Positions 1-9,800 of a DNA stretch of 64,000 nucleotides are shown here, piece by piece. Every line of letters starts with the position of its first letter. The first letter of the stretch is position 1. The translations under genes were made by a program, and so were the position numbers. The notes under the pieces are model-generated. The model searched no databases and was not told the origin of the DNA. It saw nothing but the letters and a program-made list of their open reading frames with translations. This DNA comes from Hydrogenimonas urashimensis (GTDB lineage Bacteria; Campylobacterota; Campylobacteria; Campylobacterales; Hydrogenimonadaceae): assembly GCF_016593255.1 (NCBI RefSeq), contig NZ_AP023212.1, positions 1,414,001 to 1,478,000 on the forward strand. Reading direction: 5' to 3'.

Positions 1-1044
1 CAGGTGGCCCAACAGCTCAAGCGCGAACGGCGGCAGCTCGAAGAGGAGCTCAAGACAAAAATCGCGGAGGAGCAGAAAGAGCAGATAGAGATGCTCAACA
101 AGGAACTGGCCGAAAAGAGCGAGCAGGTCAAGGAGCTCAACCGGGCCAAGGCCCAGATCGAGCAGCTCAAGCGCGCCGGCGAGGAGGCCGTAGAAAAGGC
201 GAAGCTCGAAGCGGAGAAGATGCTGAGCGAGCGGCTGGCGAAGGAGCGCGACAAGATCGCCAAAACCCTGGCCGAGCAGAGCGAACTGAAACTCAAAGAG
301 AAGGAGAGCCAGCTCGAGCAGCTGCGGCGGCAGCTGGAGGAGGCGAAACGGAAGGCGGAGCAGGGAAGCCAGCAGATGCAAGGAGAAGTCCAGGAGCTCG
401 CCATCGAAACGTGGCTGAGCGCGCACTTCCCTTTCGATACGATCGAGGAGATCAGAAAAGGGGTGCGGGGTGCCGATTGCCTGCAGATCGTCAACACCCG
501 CGAAATCCCCAACTGCGGCACCATCTACTACGAGAGCAAACGCACGAAAGAGTTCCAGAAAAGCTGGATCGAAAAGTTCAAGGCCGACATCCGGGAAAAG
601 GGGGCCGACATCGGCGTGCTGGTGACCGAGGCGCTTCCGAAAGGGATGGAGCGAATGGGGCTCGTGGAGGGCGTGTGGGTCTGCACCTACGAAGAGTTCA
701 AAGCGCTTTCGGCCATTTTGCGGGAACAGATCATCCGCGTGGCTCTGACCGCGCAGTCGCAGGAGAACCGAAGCGACAAGATGAGCCTGCTCTACAGCTA
801 CCTCACCTCCAACGAGTTTCGGATGCAGATCGAAGCGATCGTGGAAGGGTTCACCCAGATGCAGGCGGATCTGGAGAGCGAAAAAAGGGCGATGATGCGG
901 ATCTGGAAGCAAAGAGAGAAGCAGATCGCCAAAGTCCTCGACAACACCACCGCCCTCTACGGCTCGATCCGGGGCATCGCCGGCAACGCCATCGGCCATA
1001 TCCGGGCGCTGGAACTCCCCCATGCGGGGGAGGAGGAGGCCTAA
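1..1044 (+). CDS. DUF2130 domain protein, 3' part
   Basis: The gene is open at the left edge of the window, so only its last 347 codons are present. Residues 1 to about 125 are a highly charged coiled coil rich in Glu, Lys, Gln and Arg heptads. From about residue 135 a compact domain carries the segments ETWLSAHFPFDTIEEI, KGVRGADCLQIVN, YYESKRTKEFQ and GIAGNAIGHI, which are typical of DUF2130 (COG4487) proteins. The function of this family is not established. The K-rich YYESKR stretch followed by KGADIGVLVTE resembles a restriction-endonuclease-like fold, but that is only an impression. Family identity is secure and the true start lies outside the window. Confidence 0.9.
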   Translation, partial: QVAQQLKRERRQLEEELKTKIAEEQKEQIEMLNKELAEKSEQVKELNRAKAQIEQLKRAGEEAVEKAKLEAEKMLSERLAKERDKIAKTLAEQSELKLKEKESQLEQLRRQLEEAKRKAEQGSQQMQGEVQELAIETWLSAHFPFDTIEEIRKGVRGADCLQIVNTREIPNCGTIYYESKRTKEFQKSWIEKFKADIREKGADIGVLVTEALPKGMERMGLVEGVWVCTYEEFKALSAILREQIIRVALTAQSQENRSDKMSLLYSYLTSNEFRMQIEAIVEGFTQMQADLESEKRAMMRIWKQREKQIAKVLDNTTALYGSIRGIAGNAIGHIRALELPHAGEEEA

Positions 1045-1253
1045 ACGTTTTTTTCACTACGCCCCCTTCTCTCTTTCGGCCCGCACGAACAGGTCGAATT
1101 TAAAAAAACGATCGTGGAAATATGCCCTTCTCCCCCGCCGCCGATTTCGCCACAATGGCATCAACGGAGCCAGGAAGGAAAAAGAATGAGAAGCAAGAGA
1201 CCATCTTCCCGCACGGCCGCGCGGAGGTGCCGCCGGGGATCGGGGCAGCGGGC

Positions 1254-1547
1254 ATGATGCCTTTTTCAAAGAGCCCAAAGCAGAGGATCTATCCGTTCGA
1301 CGACGACACCGAAGAGGAATTTTCCATCGGGCTTAAAGCGCTCTATCGGCAACGGCACGACCTCTACCGCCGTCTCAAAGAGGGGAGTCTCTCCCGGGAG
1401 GGCTATCTGCTATCGATCGCCCCGCTCGATAGCGAAATCGACCGGCTGGAACTTTCGCTTCTTAGCGGTTGCGATGTTTTGAAAAAAGTATTCGGATCAT
1501 CGTCTCGGAAGAGAGCATCGCGAAAAGATCGTTGCGGTAGGCGTTGA
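1254..1547 (+). CDS. Small hypothetical protein
   Basis: A 97-codon frame starts at a double ATG (1254 and 1257). The middle part (FDDDTEEEFSIGLKALYRQR, then LYRRLKEGSLSREGYLL) has a natural amphipathic composition, which is the main reason to keep it. The last 86 nt overlap the end of the convergent regulator gene, and the C-terminal Arg/Lys/Ser-rich tail is probably read-through of that antisense sequence. No ribosome-binding site stands out before 1254. A better-placed AAGGA precedes an ATG at 1186 in another frame, which would give a 23-codon peptide ending at TGA on top of this ATG, so coupling is possible. I do not recognise a family. Confidence 0.35.
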   Translation: MMPFSKSPKQRIYPFDDDTEEEFSIGLKALYRQRHDLYRRLKEGSLSREGYLLSIAPLDSEIDRLELSLLSGCDVLKKVFGSSSRKRASRKDRCGRR

Positions 1548-2379
1548 TCGCCGTGTCGCCGTCTGTGTAGGTATCGGTATGTTCGAGCGGCATATTCTGG
1601 GCGATGCGGACCGTTTCGGGCATGGATGAGACGAAACCGACCTCTTCGATCTCGGACTGATGGGCGATGAGATGGGCATAGAGCCTGGCCGAAAGCAGCG
1701 TGCCTATCTGCTGGGTCAGGGAGAAAAAGGCGAGAAGATAGATGCAAGCGGGCTCCCCCGCCATGGCGAAATCCTCCTCTTTGAGCTCATTTTTGCGCTT
1801 TTTAAACCGCATGAGGGCATCGAAACTCTCCGGCTTCAGACGGAGCATGAAAAAGAACCCGAGAAAGGTGTCCTTGTAGGCGGCGGCGACGAAAAGATGG
1901 TCGGGATACGCCATCCAGCGCTTCAGGCGCTCAGCGGAAACGCGGGTATAGGGAGAGTTGGTTTCGTCGATCATCATGGCCGTCAGTTCGAGAATCTCGC
2001 CGGCACGGGGATGCCCCCGCAGAGACAGAAGCGAAAACCCCTTCGCGAAATCGACCGAAAGAGGTGTGTTTTGCACCATTCTCCTGGGATGTCCCAACAT
2101 TCGGGAGACCTCTCCGCTGTAGGTCAACGTCTCGACATCGCGCTCTTTCATCGCGCCCCAACAGGGCAGCGGCTTGCCGCTTTTTGCCTGGAAGAAGCGT
2201 ATCAACGCCGACATGCGCGCAACGGGAGGATGGGTGACTCCCCTCTCCCATTTGCTGATTGTCGTCATATCGACACCCTGAAAACGGTCGTCGTCGAAAA
2301 GATAGAGCGCTTCCGCAAGCCCCTCCTGCGTCAGCCCCAATCTCTCGCGACACTCTCTGATGTAATGACCATGCTGCAT
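1462..2379 (-). CDS. XRE-family regulator with acetyltransferase-like C-terminal domain
   Basis: This 305-residue protein begins with a helix-turn-helix of the XRE/Cro type: YIRECRERLGLTQEGLAEAL, then TTISKWERGVTHPP within residues 7 to 55. After a linker, residues of about 110 to 260 look like a GNAT fold (HLFVAAAYKDTFLGFFFMLRL, then IYLLAFFSLTQQIGTLLSARLYAHLI). The architecture suggests a DNA-binding protein with a sensory acetyltransferase-like domain, but no substrate can be named. The start is the ATG preceded by GGAG with a 5-nt spacer. It reads away from the repeat-rich gap on its upstream side and converges on the small hypothetical gene. The HTH call is strong and the C-terminal fold is an inference. 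Confidence 0.8.
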   Translation of the reverse strand: MQHGHYIRECRERLGLTQEGLAEALYLFDDDRFQGVDMTTISKWERGVTHPPVARMSALIRFFQAKSGKPLPCWGAMKERDVETLTYSGEVSRMLGHPRRMVQNTPLSVDFAKGFSLLSLRGHPRAGEILELTAMMIDETNSPYTRVSAERLKRWMAYPDHLFVAAAYKDTFLGFFFMLRLKPESFDALMRFKKRKNELKEEDFAMAGEPACIYLLAFFSLTQQIGTLLSARLYAHLIAHQSEIEEVGFVSSMPETVRIAQNMPLEHTDTYTDGDTAINAYRNDLFAMLSSETMIRILFSKHRNR

Positions 2380-2587
2380 GACAACTCCATCGTTTCGATG
2401 CTATATTCTAATAAAAAAATCCCGGGGTCACAAATGCAAGGAGAGAAAAGCGAGAGAATGGATGGGTAAATAGGTCGAACGGGACAAAAGGTATGGTGTG
2501 GATAAGGATTCAATCCGATAGCACCCTGGATACTTCTGTCAAGTATTATTACGAAACCCACCAAAAACCACCTGGATGGACGTTAAA

Positions 2588-2630
2588 CGACGACGTCCAA
2601 AAATGTACCAGCGACGACGTCCAAATTTGC
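2588..2630. repeat. Short direct repeat, possible insertion-sequence end remnant
   Basis: The sequence CGACGACGTCCAAA occurs twice about 28 bp apart. The first copy is followed by AATGTACCAGCGACGACG, so that the second copy begins just after a GTACCAGC. On the minus strand this reads GCTGGTACATTTTTGGACG. Multi-copy subterminal repeats of this style occur at IS21-family ends, but no transposase remnant is visible, so the assignment is weak. Confidence 0.35.
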
Positions 2631-2954
2631 ATGATGCACTTCTTGAAATACCGAACAGCGTGATGAAATTGGTTTTTCAAAAGTCCTGTCATTGGCAAGA
2701 GACCCAAAAACACCGATCGGCAGATGCAAAATTCAAACGAGAAATCGGCATCGACAATCTCTTTTATATGAGGAATATTCTGGTATCCACCTTGACGGAA
2801 AACAATATCAGGCAATTGTCTTGAGAGGAATTCTCGGTCACAAGGACATAGGTTCAATCAACAAACGTCTATCAGCCAACCATTTCAAAAAAGCCAGAAA
2901 GGAAAACGAAAAGTTGGACCGTATCTTGAAACAAAAAGGGTGAATACATAACAC

Positions 2955-3030
2955 GGGACCGTTAGAAATTTTGTGTCAACGTAGTGGAATGTTGGATTTA
3001 TCAGGCCGATAAACAATTTCCAACGGTCCC
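2955..3030. repeat. 16-bp inverted repeat (hairpin or mini-element)
   Basis: The left arm at 2955-2970 begins GGGACCGTTAGAAATT. The right arm at 3015-3030 is its reverse complement with one mismatch, leaving a 44-nt spacer. The arms are too far apart for a simple terminator and no T-run follows. A small non-autonomous element or an IS remnant is the likeliest explanation. Confidence 0.45.
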
Positions 3031-3762
3031 CTTGTTTTCACATAAGAACATATCGCAATCGCGGTTTGTCGCTCGACCTTTCGATATGACGATTCATTCC
3101 CGGCTACTTCGTTGTTGGCATACGCGTTTGTTCATACCACACACTTCCGCCTTCATTCGAACATCTCTACGTCATTTCACTTAGATTGGCGGAACCAATA
3201 CTTCATTCGAAATCGGATAGATCCCAACTCACTTCGAACAAATGAAAAATTTAAGAAAACCCTCCAAACCCAATACCGATACCGATTCTTCAATTTTTTC
3301 GTTCATCTCAATATTTTCCAAAGAAGAATTCCAGGCCGTCAGGAACGTGGAGCAAGAGCTTCCCTCGGCCAATTCTTTTTCGAAATCGAATACATCGATG
3401 GTTTCACCCAACTAGACAGTCCCGATTTTTTCCAAGTTTTGAAAAAAATGGATTCAGCATGATTGTCAGAACGGATAAATTATTTCCGATTTCGAAATCA
3501 CCCGACAAGAATACGATGTCCATTTTCGGACTAAATGGATCGACGATTCGCCTCCATACAATGTGACAATGGATTTGTCGAACGTTCTTTCGAAATCCGC
3601 TTCGCGACTTTCGGAAAATAGATGAGGATGCGATCTCTAAAGACGAACCAAAAATTACCGAATCTTTCATTCTTTCGACAGTCGACTCCTTTACCATAAA
3701 TGCGTCATCAAGCGATTCGAAATGCCATGTTTCTCATCCACATTCGATTTTCCGATCGTAAA

Positions 3763-4263
3763 TCACGAGTCGTCCAATAATTTTTCTTCCAATCCCGAAA
3801 CATCGTCTATCGAATCGTTCGGTACTTCCGCGAATCGTACGTCGGACTTCAACCAACGGACGACTTCTTCGATCGTTCGTTCCACTTTCCCGGTATCTTT
3901 CCCTTTCAACGAGCACTCCCATACGACGAGTACTCTCCATCCCATTTCGAGAAGTTTCTCGACGTTGCGGCGATCTCGTGCGACATTGTCCTCGAACTTC
4001 TTCGTCCAGAACTCGACACGGCTCTTCGGCATGGTGGCGTATTTGCACCCTTCGTGCCGATGCCAGAAACAACCGTGTACGAAAATCGCCGCCTTGTATT
4101 TCGGCAGTACGATATCCGGAGATCCCGGTAATTTCTTCACGTTGAGCCGGTATCGGAATCCTCTGGCGAACAGGGCTTTTCGCAGTTTCATCTCCGGTCC
4201 CGTCGCTTCGCGTCCGACTTTCGACATGATCTTCGATCGAGTGGCTCTGTCGACGGTATCCAT
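3763..4263 (-). CDS. vsr: Very-short-patch repair endonuclease Vsr
   Basis: A 166-residue protein starting MDTVDRATRSKIMSKVG. Vsr nicks next to T:G mismatches that arise when 5-methylcytosine is deaminated, which protects sites methylated by a C5-methyltransferase. The sequence shows the family core: GSPDIVLPKY (catalytic Asp), HGCFWHRHEGC (His and zinc-binding Cys), FWTKKFEDNVARDRR and WRVLVVWEC. The start codon shares one base with the drmC stop (TGATG), so it is the last gene of the DISARM operon. Its natural partner is the C5-methyltransferase that opens the same operon about 18 kb upstream. Length and motifs are complete and the call is secure. Confidence 0.95.
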   Translation of the reverse strand: MDTVDRATRSKIMSKVGREATGPEMKLRKALFARGFRYRLNVKKLPGSPDIVLPKYKAAIFVHGCFWHRHEGCKYATMPKSRVEFWTKKFEDNVARDRRNVEKLLEMGWRVLVVWECSLKGKDTGKVERTIEEVVRWLKSDVRFAEVPNDSIDDVSGLEEKLLDDS

Positions 4264-5018
4264 CACTCCACTCTCTTTATCTTTTTCGTCGTCACCAGGG
4301 CTTCCAGGTGTTCGTGGAGTCTTTTCGGTACCTCTCCACCTTCGATCAGAACACCAAGCTCCATGTTCCGTTCCATCGCCGCACCTGTGAGATTGGCACT
4401 CGTGATGAACGCGTTTTTCCCATCGACCACGGCACCTTTGGCGTGAACCGAAGCGTTCTCTTCGTCCCACCAGTAGAATATGGCTCCGGGCAATTTCTCA
4501 CGTAGGAGTCCGATCGAATCCATGGTCACTCTCCCACCATGAGCCTCCGTCGATTCCATCAGCAACTCGATCTTCACTCCCCGTTCCAGCGCTTTTCCGA
4601 GCGCCTGGACGATAGAATCCACGTCGTAAGCGACGTAGCTGACCAGAAAGAGAGAACTTCTCGCCCGCCCGACGATGTCGATCAGAACGCTTTTCGTGCT
4701 CCTCGTGGATACGAAAGGGGTTGTCGGTCCAGTCCACACCAGTGAGACTTTTTCACGGCTTCTTTCGTTTTCCAGAGTCATCGTGGCAGTACGCAACGCT
4801 TCGGCACAGAGGGAAGAATCCAGATCGGACGAACGTTCGCACATTTCGGCAAGCGTTTCCAGATCGTCGGTATTCATCCACCCACCCAATCGATTCACGA
4901 TCGAAGGTAATTTCTCCATCGTCGAAATTCCATCGAGAAGCTTGGCCAGATATTCGCTTTTCTCCCTCCCGTATCTGGAGGCCAGTTCGACGAGAAAGGA
5001 GCGCAGCTCCGGATTCAT
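4263..5018 (-). CDS. drmC: DISARM protein DrmC, phospholipase D-like
   Basis: A 251-residue protein with one phospholipase D motif, HAKGAVVD followed by ITSAN (His192, Lys194, Asp199). A single HKD motif fits a nuclease-like PLD acting as a dimer. DrmC is the PLD component of DISARM, and in studied systems it is not always essential for protection. The start is the ATG whose last bases form the TGA of drmB (ATGA overlap). An upstream in-frame extension exists but would lie inside drmB. N-terminal residues 1 to 90 are helical, with no recognised domain. Position after drmA-drmB supports the assignment. Confidence 0.9.
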   Translation of the reverse strand: MNPELRSFLVELASRYGREKSEYLAKLLDGISTMEKLPSIVNRLGGWMNTDDLETLAEMCERSSDLDSSLCAEALRTATMTLENERSREKVSLVWTGPTTPFVSTRSTKSVLIDIVGRARSSLFLVSYVAYDVDSIVQALGKALERGVKIELLMESTEAHGGRVTMDSIGLLREKLPGAIFYWWDEENASVHAKGAVVDGKNAFITSANLTGAAMERNMELGVLIEGGEVPKRLHEHLEALVTTKKIKRVE

Positions 5019-6844
5019 CGTGAACTCTCGTCGAAGAACGCGGTGCCTTTCGTGGCGTAGGTCTCCACGACGAACGCCCGATCGACATGACGATTGCCTC
5101 TTTCGCAGGAAGTTTCGGAAACGAAGACACAGGCGTGGCATGCCGCTCCGTGGGTCGTCGCGTCCCTGTCCGGTTCATGCTCGGCGCAGAGAGGATCCGA
5201 AGCGCAGACTTTCGCTCTCTCGAGTGCCTGTCGAATGGTACGGCCCAGCGCTTCGGGTTCGGCCAGTTCGACGAGACCGCCAAGAGTACCGTCCGAATCC
5301 GGTGCGGCGGTGTAGATCAGTACACCGGCCATCCCCTCGTCGGCATAGATCCGTTCTCGCAGGCTGGCCGAATTGTATCCGCATTCGAGCGCCAGCTCGC
5401 GAATCAACAGATGGGCGAAGGTGTGGATCATGACGTAACGAGCCCCCGGATATCCGATGGAAGGATCCAGTCCACGTGCGTTACGCCACCCCACATGTCC
5501 TTTTCTCAACGATTCGTCTCGCTCACGGACGGCTGTCCTCTCTTCCCACCGTTTCACGGCCTCTTCGTCGAAACGGAGGAAAATCCCCTCACCGTGCACT
5601 TCCGAGACCGGAACCCATTCGGGGGCCGTGCGCGAGAGTGGCGCCGAGGGCGGACGCTCTTCCTCCTCCACCGCTTCGTCGAGCGCTTCGATACGCGTGA
5701 AACCCACGAGCGCGACCACCTCCCGTAGGCGTTTCAACTGGAGAACGCTTCGGAACTCACTTTCGAAACCTTTCGGAGGTCCCACCTCCTCCGCGAGGAA
5801 ATGGGGCCAGTCCTTCGGCGGTTCGGAGCTCGTCAACACTTTCCATTCGGGCCTCTTCACGTCTTCCTCCTTCACGGAAGTCGTCTCGCCCTTTCGTTTC
5901 CTTTCGATCGCTTTCCACAGTTCTTCGAGATCGTATTTCTCGATTCCATGCAGTTTGTTGGCCTTCTTCAACGTCTTCAGCACCACCTTCAATTCCGCTT
6001 CGTCTTCCACGTCTTCGAAGTAATCCCAACCGTCCTCCACGAACTGATCCAGCGATTCTTCCAATGGAATGGCGAGTACGGAGACGGTGGTCGGAAACCA
6101 GGCGTTGGAGGCTCCCAGCAATATCGCTTTCGCCTCCTCCTCGCAATCTCCATCGAACATATGTAGATGTGGATGTCGCCCCCTACAAGCCGGTAGATTG
6201 TTCACTCCCGCCTTCCCGAAGGCCCGGGCCATCGATTTTTTCTTGCCGCACGTCTTGCATTCCACCCAGAGGTTCTCGGTCTGCAAGGAAGCGCCCGTTT
6301 CGTAGAATTTCAACACTCCTCGACAATCGGAAGGGCCGTCGTGAACGAACCAGTGCCAGGGAAAATCGTCGAGATGTCCCGCCCGACAGGCCAGCATGAA
6401 ACGTGTGGGCACCGCGGGTGCCGGTCGTCCACGATTCTTATCGCAAGTCACGTGTTCGTAGTGAGTCGTGTCCGGTCTGTAGGGATTGGTTCTGACTTTG
6501 AACAGTCCCGAATCCACCGTGGCGAGAGTGCCGCACTTCACGCAACGGAGCCATCGAGGAAAGACGAGTACCGGAACTCCCACCTTAGCTTCGGCCGAGA
6601 AGGGATCGGCCTCCTCGTTCTCCGGTATGGGTGGGAGAAAGAGGTTTTTCACCTGTGGACCGAGCGTCCTGCGAACGATGGAGAGCAGGCGGGCCTCTTC
6701 GACCCGCTCGCATCGACCGACGTCCCAATGATCCAGTCCCATCGTCACCACCGAAAGGTTCGGTAGGTCGATCATCGCACCGGGACCGTAGGTCCAGAGC
6801 AGTTGGCTGGGGCGTATCGATCCCACCACGTATCTATCGGCCAT
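5015..6844 (-). CDS. drmB: DISARM protein DrmB (DUF1998)
   Basis: A 609-residue protein of the DUF1998 family, a core DISARM component that works with the DrmA helicase and is thought to help recognise unmethylated incoming DNA. The N-terminus ADRYVVGSIRPSQLLWTYGP is typical. Putative metal-binding cysteines appear as CVKCG and CKTCGKK in the first half. The C-terminal DUF1998 block has HTFAHLLIRELALECGY, then LIYTAAPDSDGTLGGL, then a Cys cluster (CASDPLC, CHACVF, SCERGN). The start overlaps the end of drmA by 11 nt and the stop overlaps drmC. All expected parts are present. Confidence 0.93.
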   Translation of the reverse strand: MADRYVVGSIRPSQLLWTYGPGAMIDLPNLSVVTMGLDHWDVGRCERVEEARLLSIVRRTLGPQVKNLFLPPIPENEEADPFSAEAKVGVPVLVFPRWLRCVKCGTLATVDSGLFKVRTNPYRPDTTHYEHVTCDKNRGRPAPAVPTRFMLACRAGHLDDFPWHWFVHDGPSDCRGVLKFYETGASLQTENLWVECKTCGKKKSMARAFGKAGVNNLPACRGRHPHLHMFDGDCEEEAKAILLGASNAWFPTTVSVLAIPLEESLDQFVEDGWDYFEDVEDEAELKVVLKTLKKANKLHGIEKYDLEELWKAIERKRKGETTSVKEEDVKRPEWKVLTSSEPPKDWPHFLAEEVGPPKGFESEFRSVLQLKRLREVVALVGFTRIEALDEAVEEEERPPSAPLSRTAPEWVPVSEVHGEGIFLRFDEEAVKRWEERTAVRERDESLRKGHVGWRNARGLDPSIGYPGARYVMIHTFAHLLIRELALECGYNSASLRERIYADEGMAGVLIYTAAPDSDGTLGGLVELAEPEALGRTIRQALERAKVCASDPLCAEHEPDRDATTHGAACHACVFVSETSCERGNRHVDRAFVVETYATKGTAFFDESSR

Positions 6845-9800
6845 CGTTCTCCCCTTTCCTTTCGCGTATTCTCCATGTCGGCATGTCGCTCTCCTGCAGC
6901 GTTCTCTCTTCCAAGACGAGTCTCACGCCGGGCTCCACCTCCCGCATCGAGGTGGGTACCGTGAAGATATCCCAGGGTTCGACACCTGGCCGCTTCAACA
7001 ACGCGGCGACCTCTCCTTTCTTCCTTTTCACGTCGTAACCGAGTCTGCGGCCTTTCTCGTTCGCCTCCTTCGTCCATCGATCCACCCGTTCCTCCATCAT
7101 ACTTCTAGCCAGTTGACCGGCGGATACATCCTTCACTCTTTCCATCCGCGCGACGATCTCCTCTTCCACGGACACGATTCTGGAGTCCGACGGACTCTTC
7201 AGCTCGCCGGCCCCCTCGTTGGGGGCCAACTCTTCGTATCTCGTACGTGCCATGGACACCATCGTACCCGTCAGTCCCCTGTCCATCGCTCTCGGAGAGA
7301 AAGGGGTCACCGATTGGGCCTCGACGTGCTTGTAGAAGCAATCGTGGTAGTGTTCGAAGGTTTCGTAGTGCGAAAGGTCGCGGGGTCTAGCCCAGGTGAG
7401 AACGGTGTAGACTATCCCGGGATAGGAACGCCCCACACGGCTGGTGGCCTGGATGTATTCGGCGGTGTTCTTCGGTTGTCCGTTGACCACCATGAGACCG
7501 ATGCGGTCCACGTCGACGCCGACCGAGAGCATGTTGGTCGCCAGGACGATGTCCACGGCCGATTCTTTCCCTTTTTTCACCACTTTCCACCCGTCGCCAT
7601 CGGCTCGCTCCACGACGAACGGCTTTTCGAGCTCGTCCAGCATCTTCGGAATGTCCGCGCTGGCCACCCTCGACGTGAGCTCCACGATGGTGGAGGGATC
7701 CCTCTGTGCCAGATGGGGCCTTTCGATGTTTCGATCCATCCGGACCTTGTAGGAGCGTGTCCGTACGTCGTCTTCGGCTAGACGGCGCATCCCTCCCAGT
7801 TCCCTCAAGGAGTTGAAGTAACCCACCAGAGTCATGTACGGATCGGCCGCCTCTCCGAAACGCTCCGCCAGTTCCTGCGCCGCCGTCAGGAGCGCGACGT
7901 AGACACGGATCAGCATGGCCGGACGGGAACTTCCCGCGGAAAAAATCCCCACGTACTTCCGCCCGGGCACTTCGTTCGTAGGACGTTGGACGGAAAAGAA
8001 GTTGTCTTCGATATCGATACCCGACGGCGGGAAGATCGAAACCCGTCGGACGAAGACGTTCTTCACCTGCTCGTCGGCCTTTCGTACCGTCGCCGTGGAA
8101 GCGACGATCTTGGGACGCACGCGCTTTCCGTCGCACTCCCAGGAACACGCGTCGTCCACCGCCGTTTCGTAGAGTCCCACCATCGTACCGAGTGGGCCGG
8201 AAATCAGGTGGAACTCGTCCTGAATCACGAGATCGGGTGGACGGAGCGGATCGATGGGCCTGGCTTTCGTCGCCTCCGAACGGCCCTTTTTCCGGTGATC
8301 GCCGCAATGGAGAGAATCCGGGGCGATCAGACCGTGACGGGGGCACTCCATCGTCGCCTTTCCGAAAAGCGTTCTCACCTCCCCTTTCCACGCCATCTGG
8401 GCGAACTTGTCGACCGTGGCGATCAGCATGGATGGAGGCCGTCTATAGAGCTCTTCGTCGACCACGACGACGGGAACGCCGATTCCAGGCGATCTTCTTC
8501 TGGAAAAATCGCATTTTCCACGCGGATCTCCACAGTACAGTACGGTACGCGTACGATCCTTGTCGACCTCTATGTCCCGTCCCGGTGCGATCTCCGAGCC
8601 GCACCAGGGACAGCTCGACAGCTGGGTCGGAGAGGAGGCGGTGACCTTCTTGCCGTTTCGTATCTCCTCTATCGCCCTATGAGCCTCTTCCGTCGTGTTG
8701 GGTGTCACTTTCTGTCCGACCCACAACCCGATGCGAAAAGGTTCCTCGCCCCACTTTTCGGGATTCCTTCTCCTTTCCACCTCCATGGCGCATATCAAGG
8801 TGGTCGCCCGTTGGAACTGCTGGATCGTCAGGAGACGCAAGGTGTATCGCATGATCACCCCGAGCCCTCGCGTCGCGTCGTATCCATCCGCCTTTCCCTG
8901 TAGTCTACGTATCCCCATCGCGAAGGCGGCGACACCCAGATAGGCTTCGGTCTTTCCTCCCCCTGTCGGGAACCAGAGCAGATCGGCGTAGGCTTCCAAC
9001 GGCGAAGTTCGGTCACGATGCGTGGGATCGGCGAGTGCGGGAACCGAAAGCAGCAGGAAGGCGAGCTGGAAGGCACGCCAGGATCGGTTACCCGGAACTC
9101 GTAGCGAGTCGAGATCCACCGCCTTTCCTCGTCGCCGTTTCAGGGTGTAGATACTGTGGATGCGCTGTTCCGCCATCGCTCGATTGGCGAAACGAAAGGC
9201 TTCGAGCGCTCTTTCGTCCTTTTTCAGCGTTTCGACCCCCTCCACGAGCCGCTCATGGATTTCCCGGCACCGATTCATCGAATCCCGTGCACTTCTCCTT
9301 CTCGATTCGGGCAACTCTTCGTCGATTCGCGCTTCGTTCTCTTCGATCCATCGTGCGTAGTCGTCGGTGAGCGTGCGTAACGCCGTTTCCAAAGCTTCCA
9401 CTTCCATCGAAGCCAGACGCTCCATGTCGAGATGACCTTTTTCGACCATCTCCCTCATCGCGGGACGATCCCGGTCTCGCAGACCCGGTGTCTCCGTGAC
9501 GGCTATTTCCTTTTCGGGCATCGTCACGGTCTCCACACGCATCGCTCGCTCCGAATTCCCTTCGGAGACTTCGGCGTGGACGGATACGCCGTGACCGATG
9601 GCGAATTCCACCCGCTTGCGGTAGAGTGTCTCCAACGTCTCCCGCTCCGGATCGTAGGCACTCTCTTCGAGCACGGGACGTCTGCGGAAGATCGCCTCCC
9701 CTTCGGGGTGCGAAACCGAGAGTTTCGGCTGGAAGACCCACGCGGCGTCGCGATTTTCCAATGGTTCCTGCTGAGTGTCGACCAGAAAGAGCGTCACGAG

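Larger units (their letters stand above)
2470..3762. other. Gene-poor, degenerate-looking stretch between XRE gene and DISARM operon
   Basis: About 1.3 kb in which I can support no intact gene. The longest minus-strand frames (3404-3697 and 3229-3411) lie head to tail and would join into a protein of about 155 residues after a single frameshift near 3405-3411. They resemble no family I know and lack ribosome-binding sites. The base composition, rich in TCG and TTCG, resembles the DISARM genes next door, so the stretch probably came with the island. It contains a tandem 15-nt repeat near 2585-2630 and a 16-bp inverted repeat at 2955-3030, both listed separately. Confidence 0.5.

Noticed and set aside
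1186-1257. A 23-codon Arg-rich leader peptide with a good AAGGA site
   Set aside because: Too short to support alone; mentioned only as possible coupling to the small gene at 1254.
1057-1278. A 73-codon minus-strand frame after the DUF2130 gene
   Set aside because: Low-complexity composition, no ribosome-binding site and no similarity to a known family.
2576-2943. Two overlapping plus-strand frames as a possible transposase remnant
   Set aside because: Neither shows a DDE or helix-turn-helix motif, and they contradict each other in frame.
2955-3030. Reading of the inverted repeat as a rho-independent terminator for the DISARM operon
   Set aside because: The arms are 44 nt apart, there is no T-run, and the site is over 700 bp beyond vsr.
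3112-3462. Plus-strand frame of 116 codons in the gene-poor stretch
   Set aside because: Phe/Arg/Gln-rich with no motif or ribosome-binding site; probably chance.
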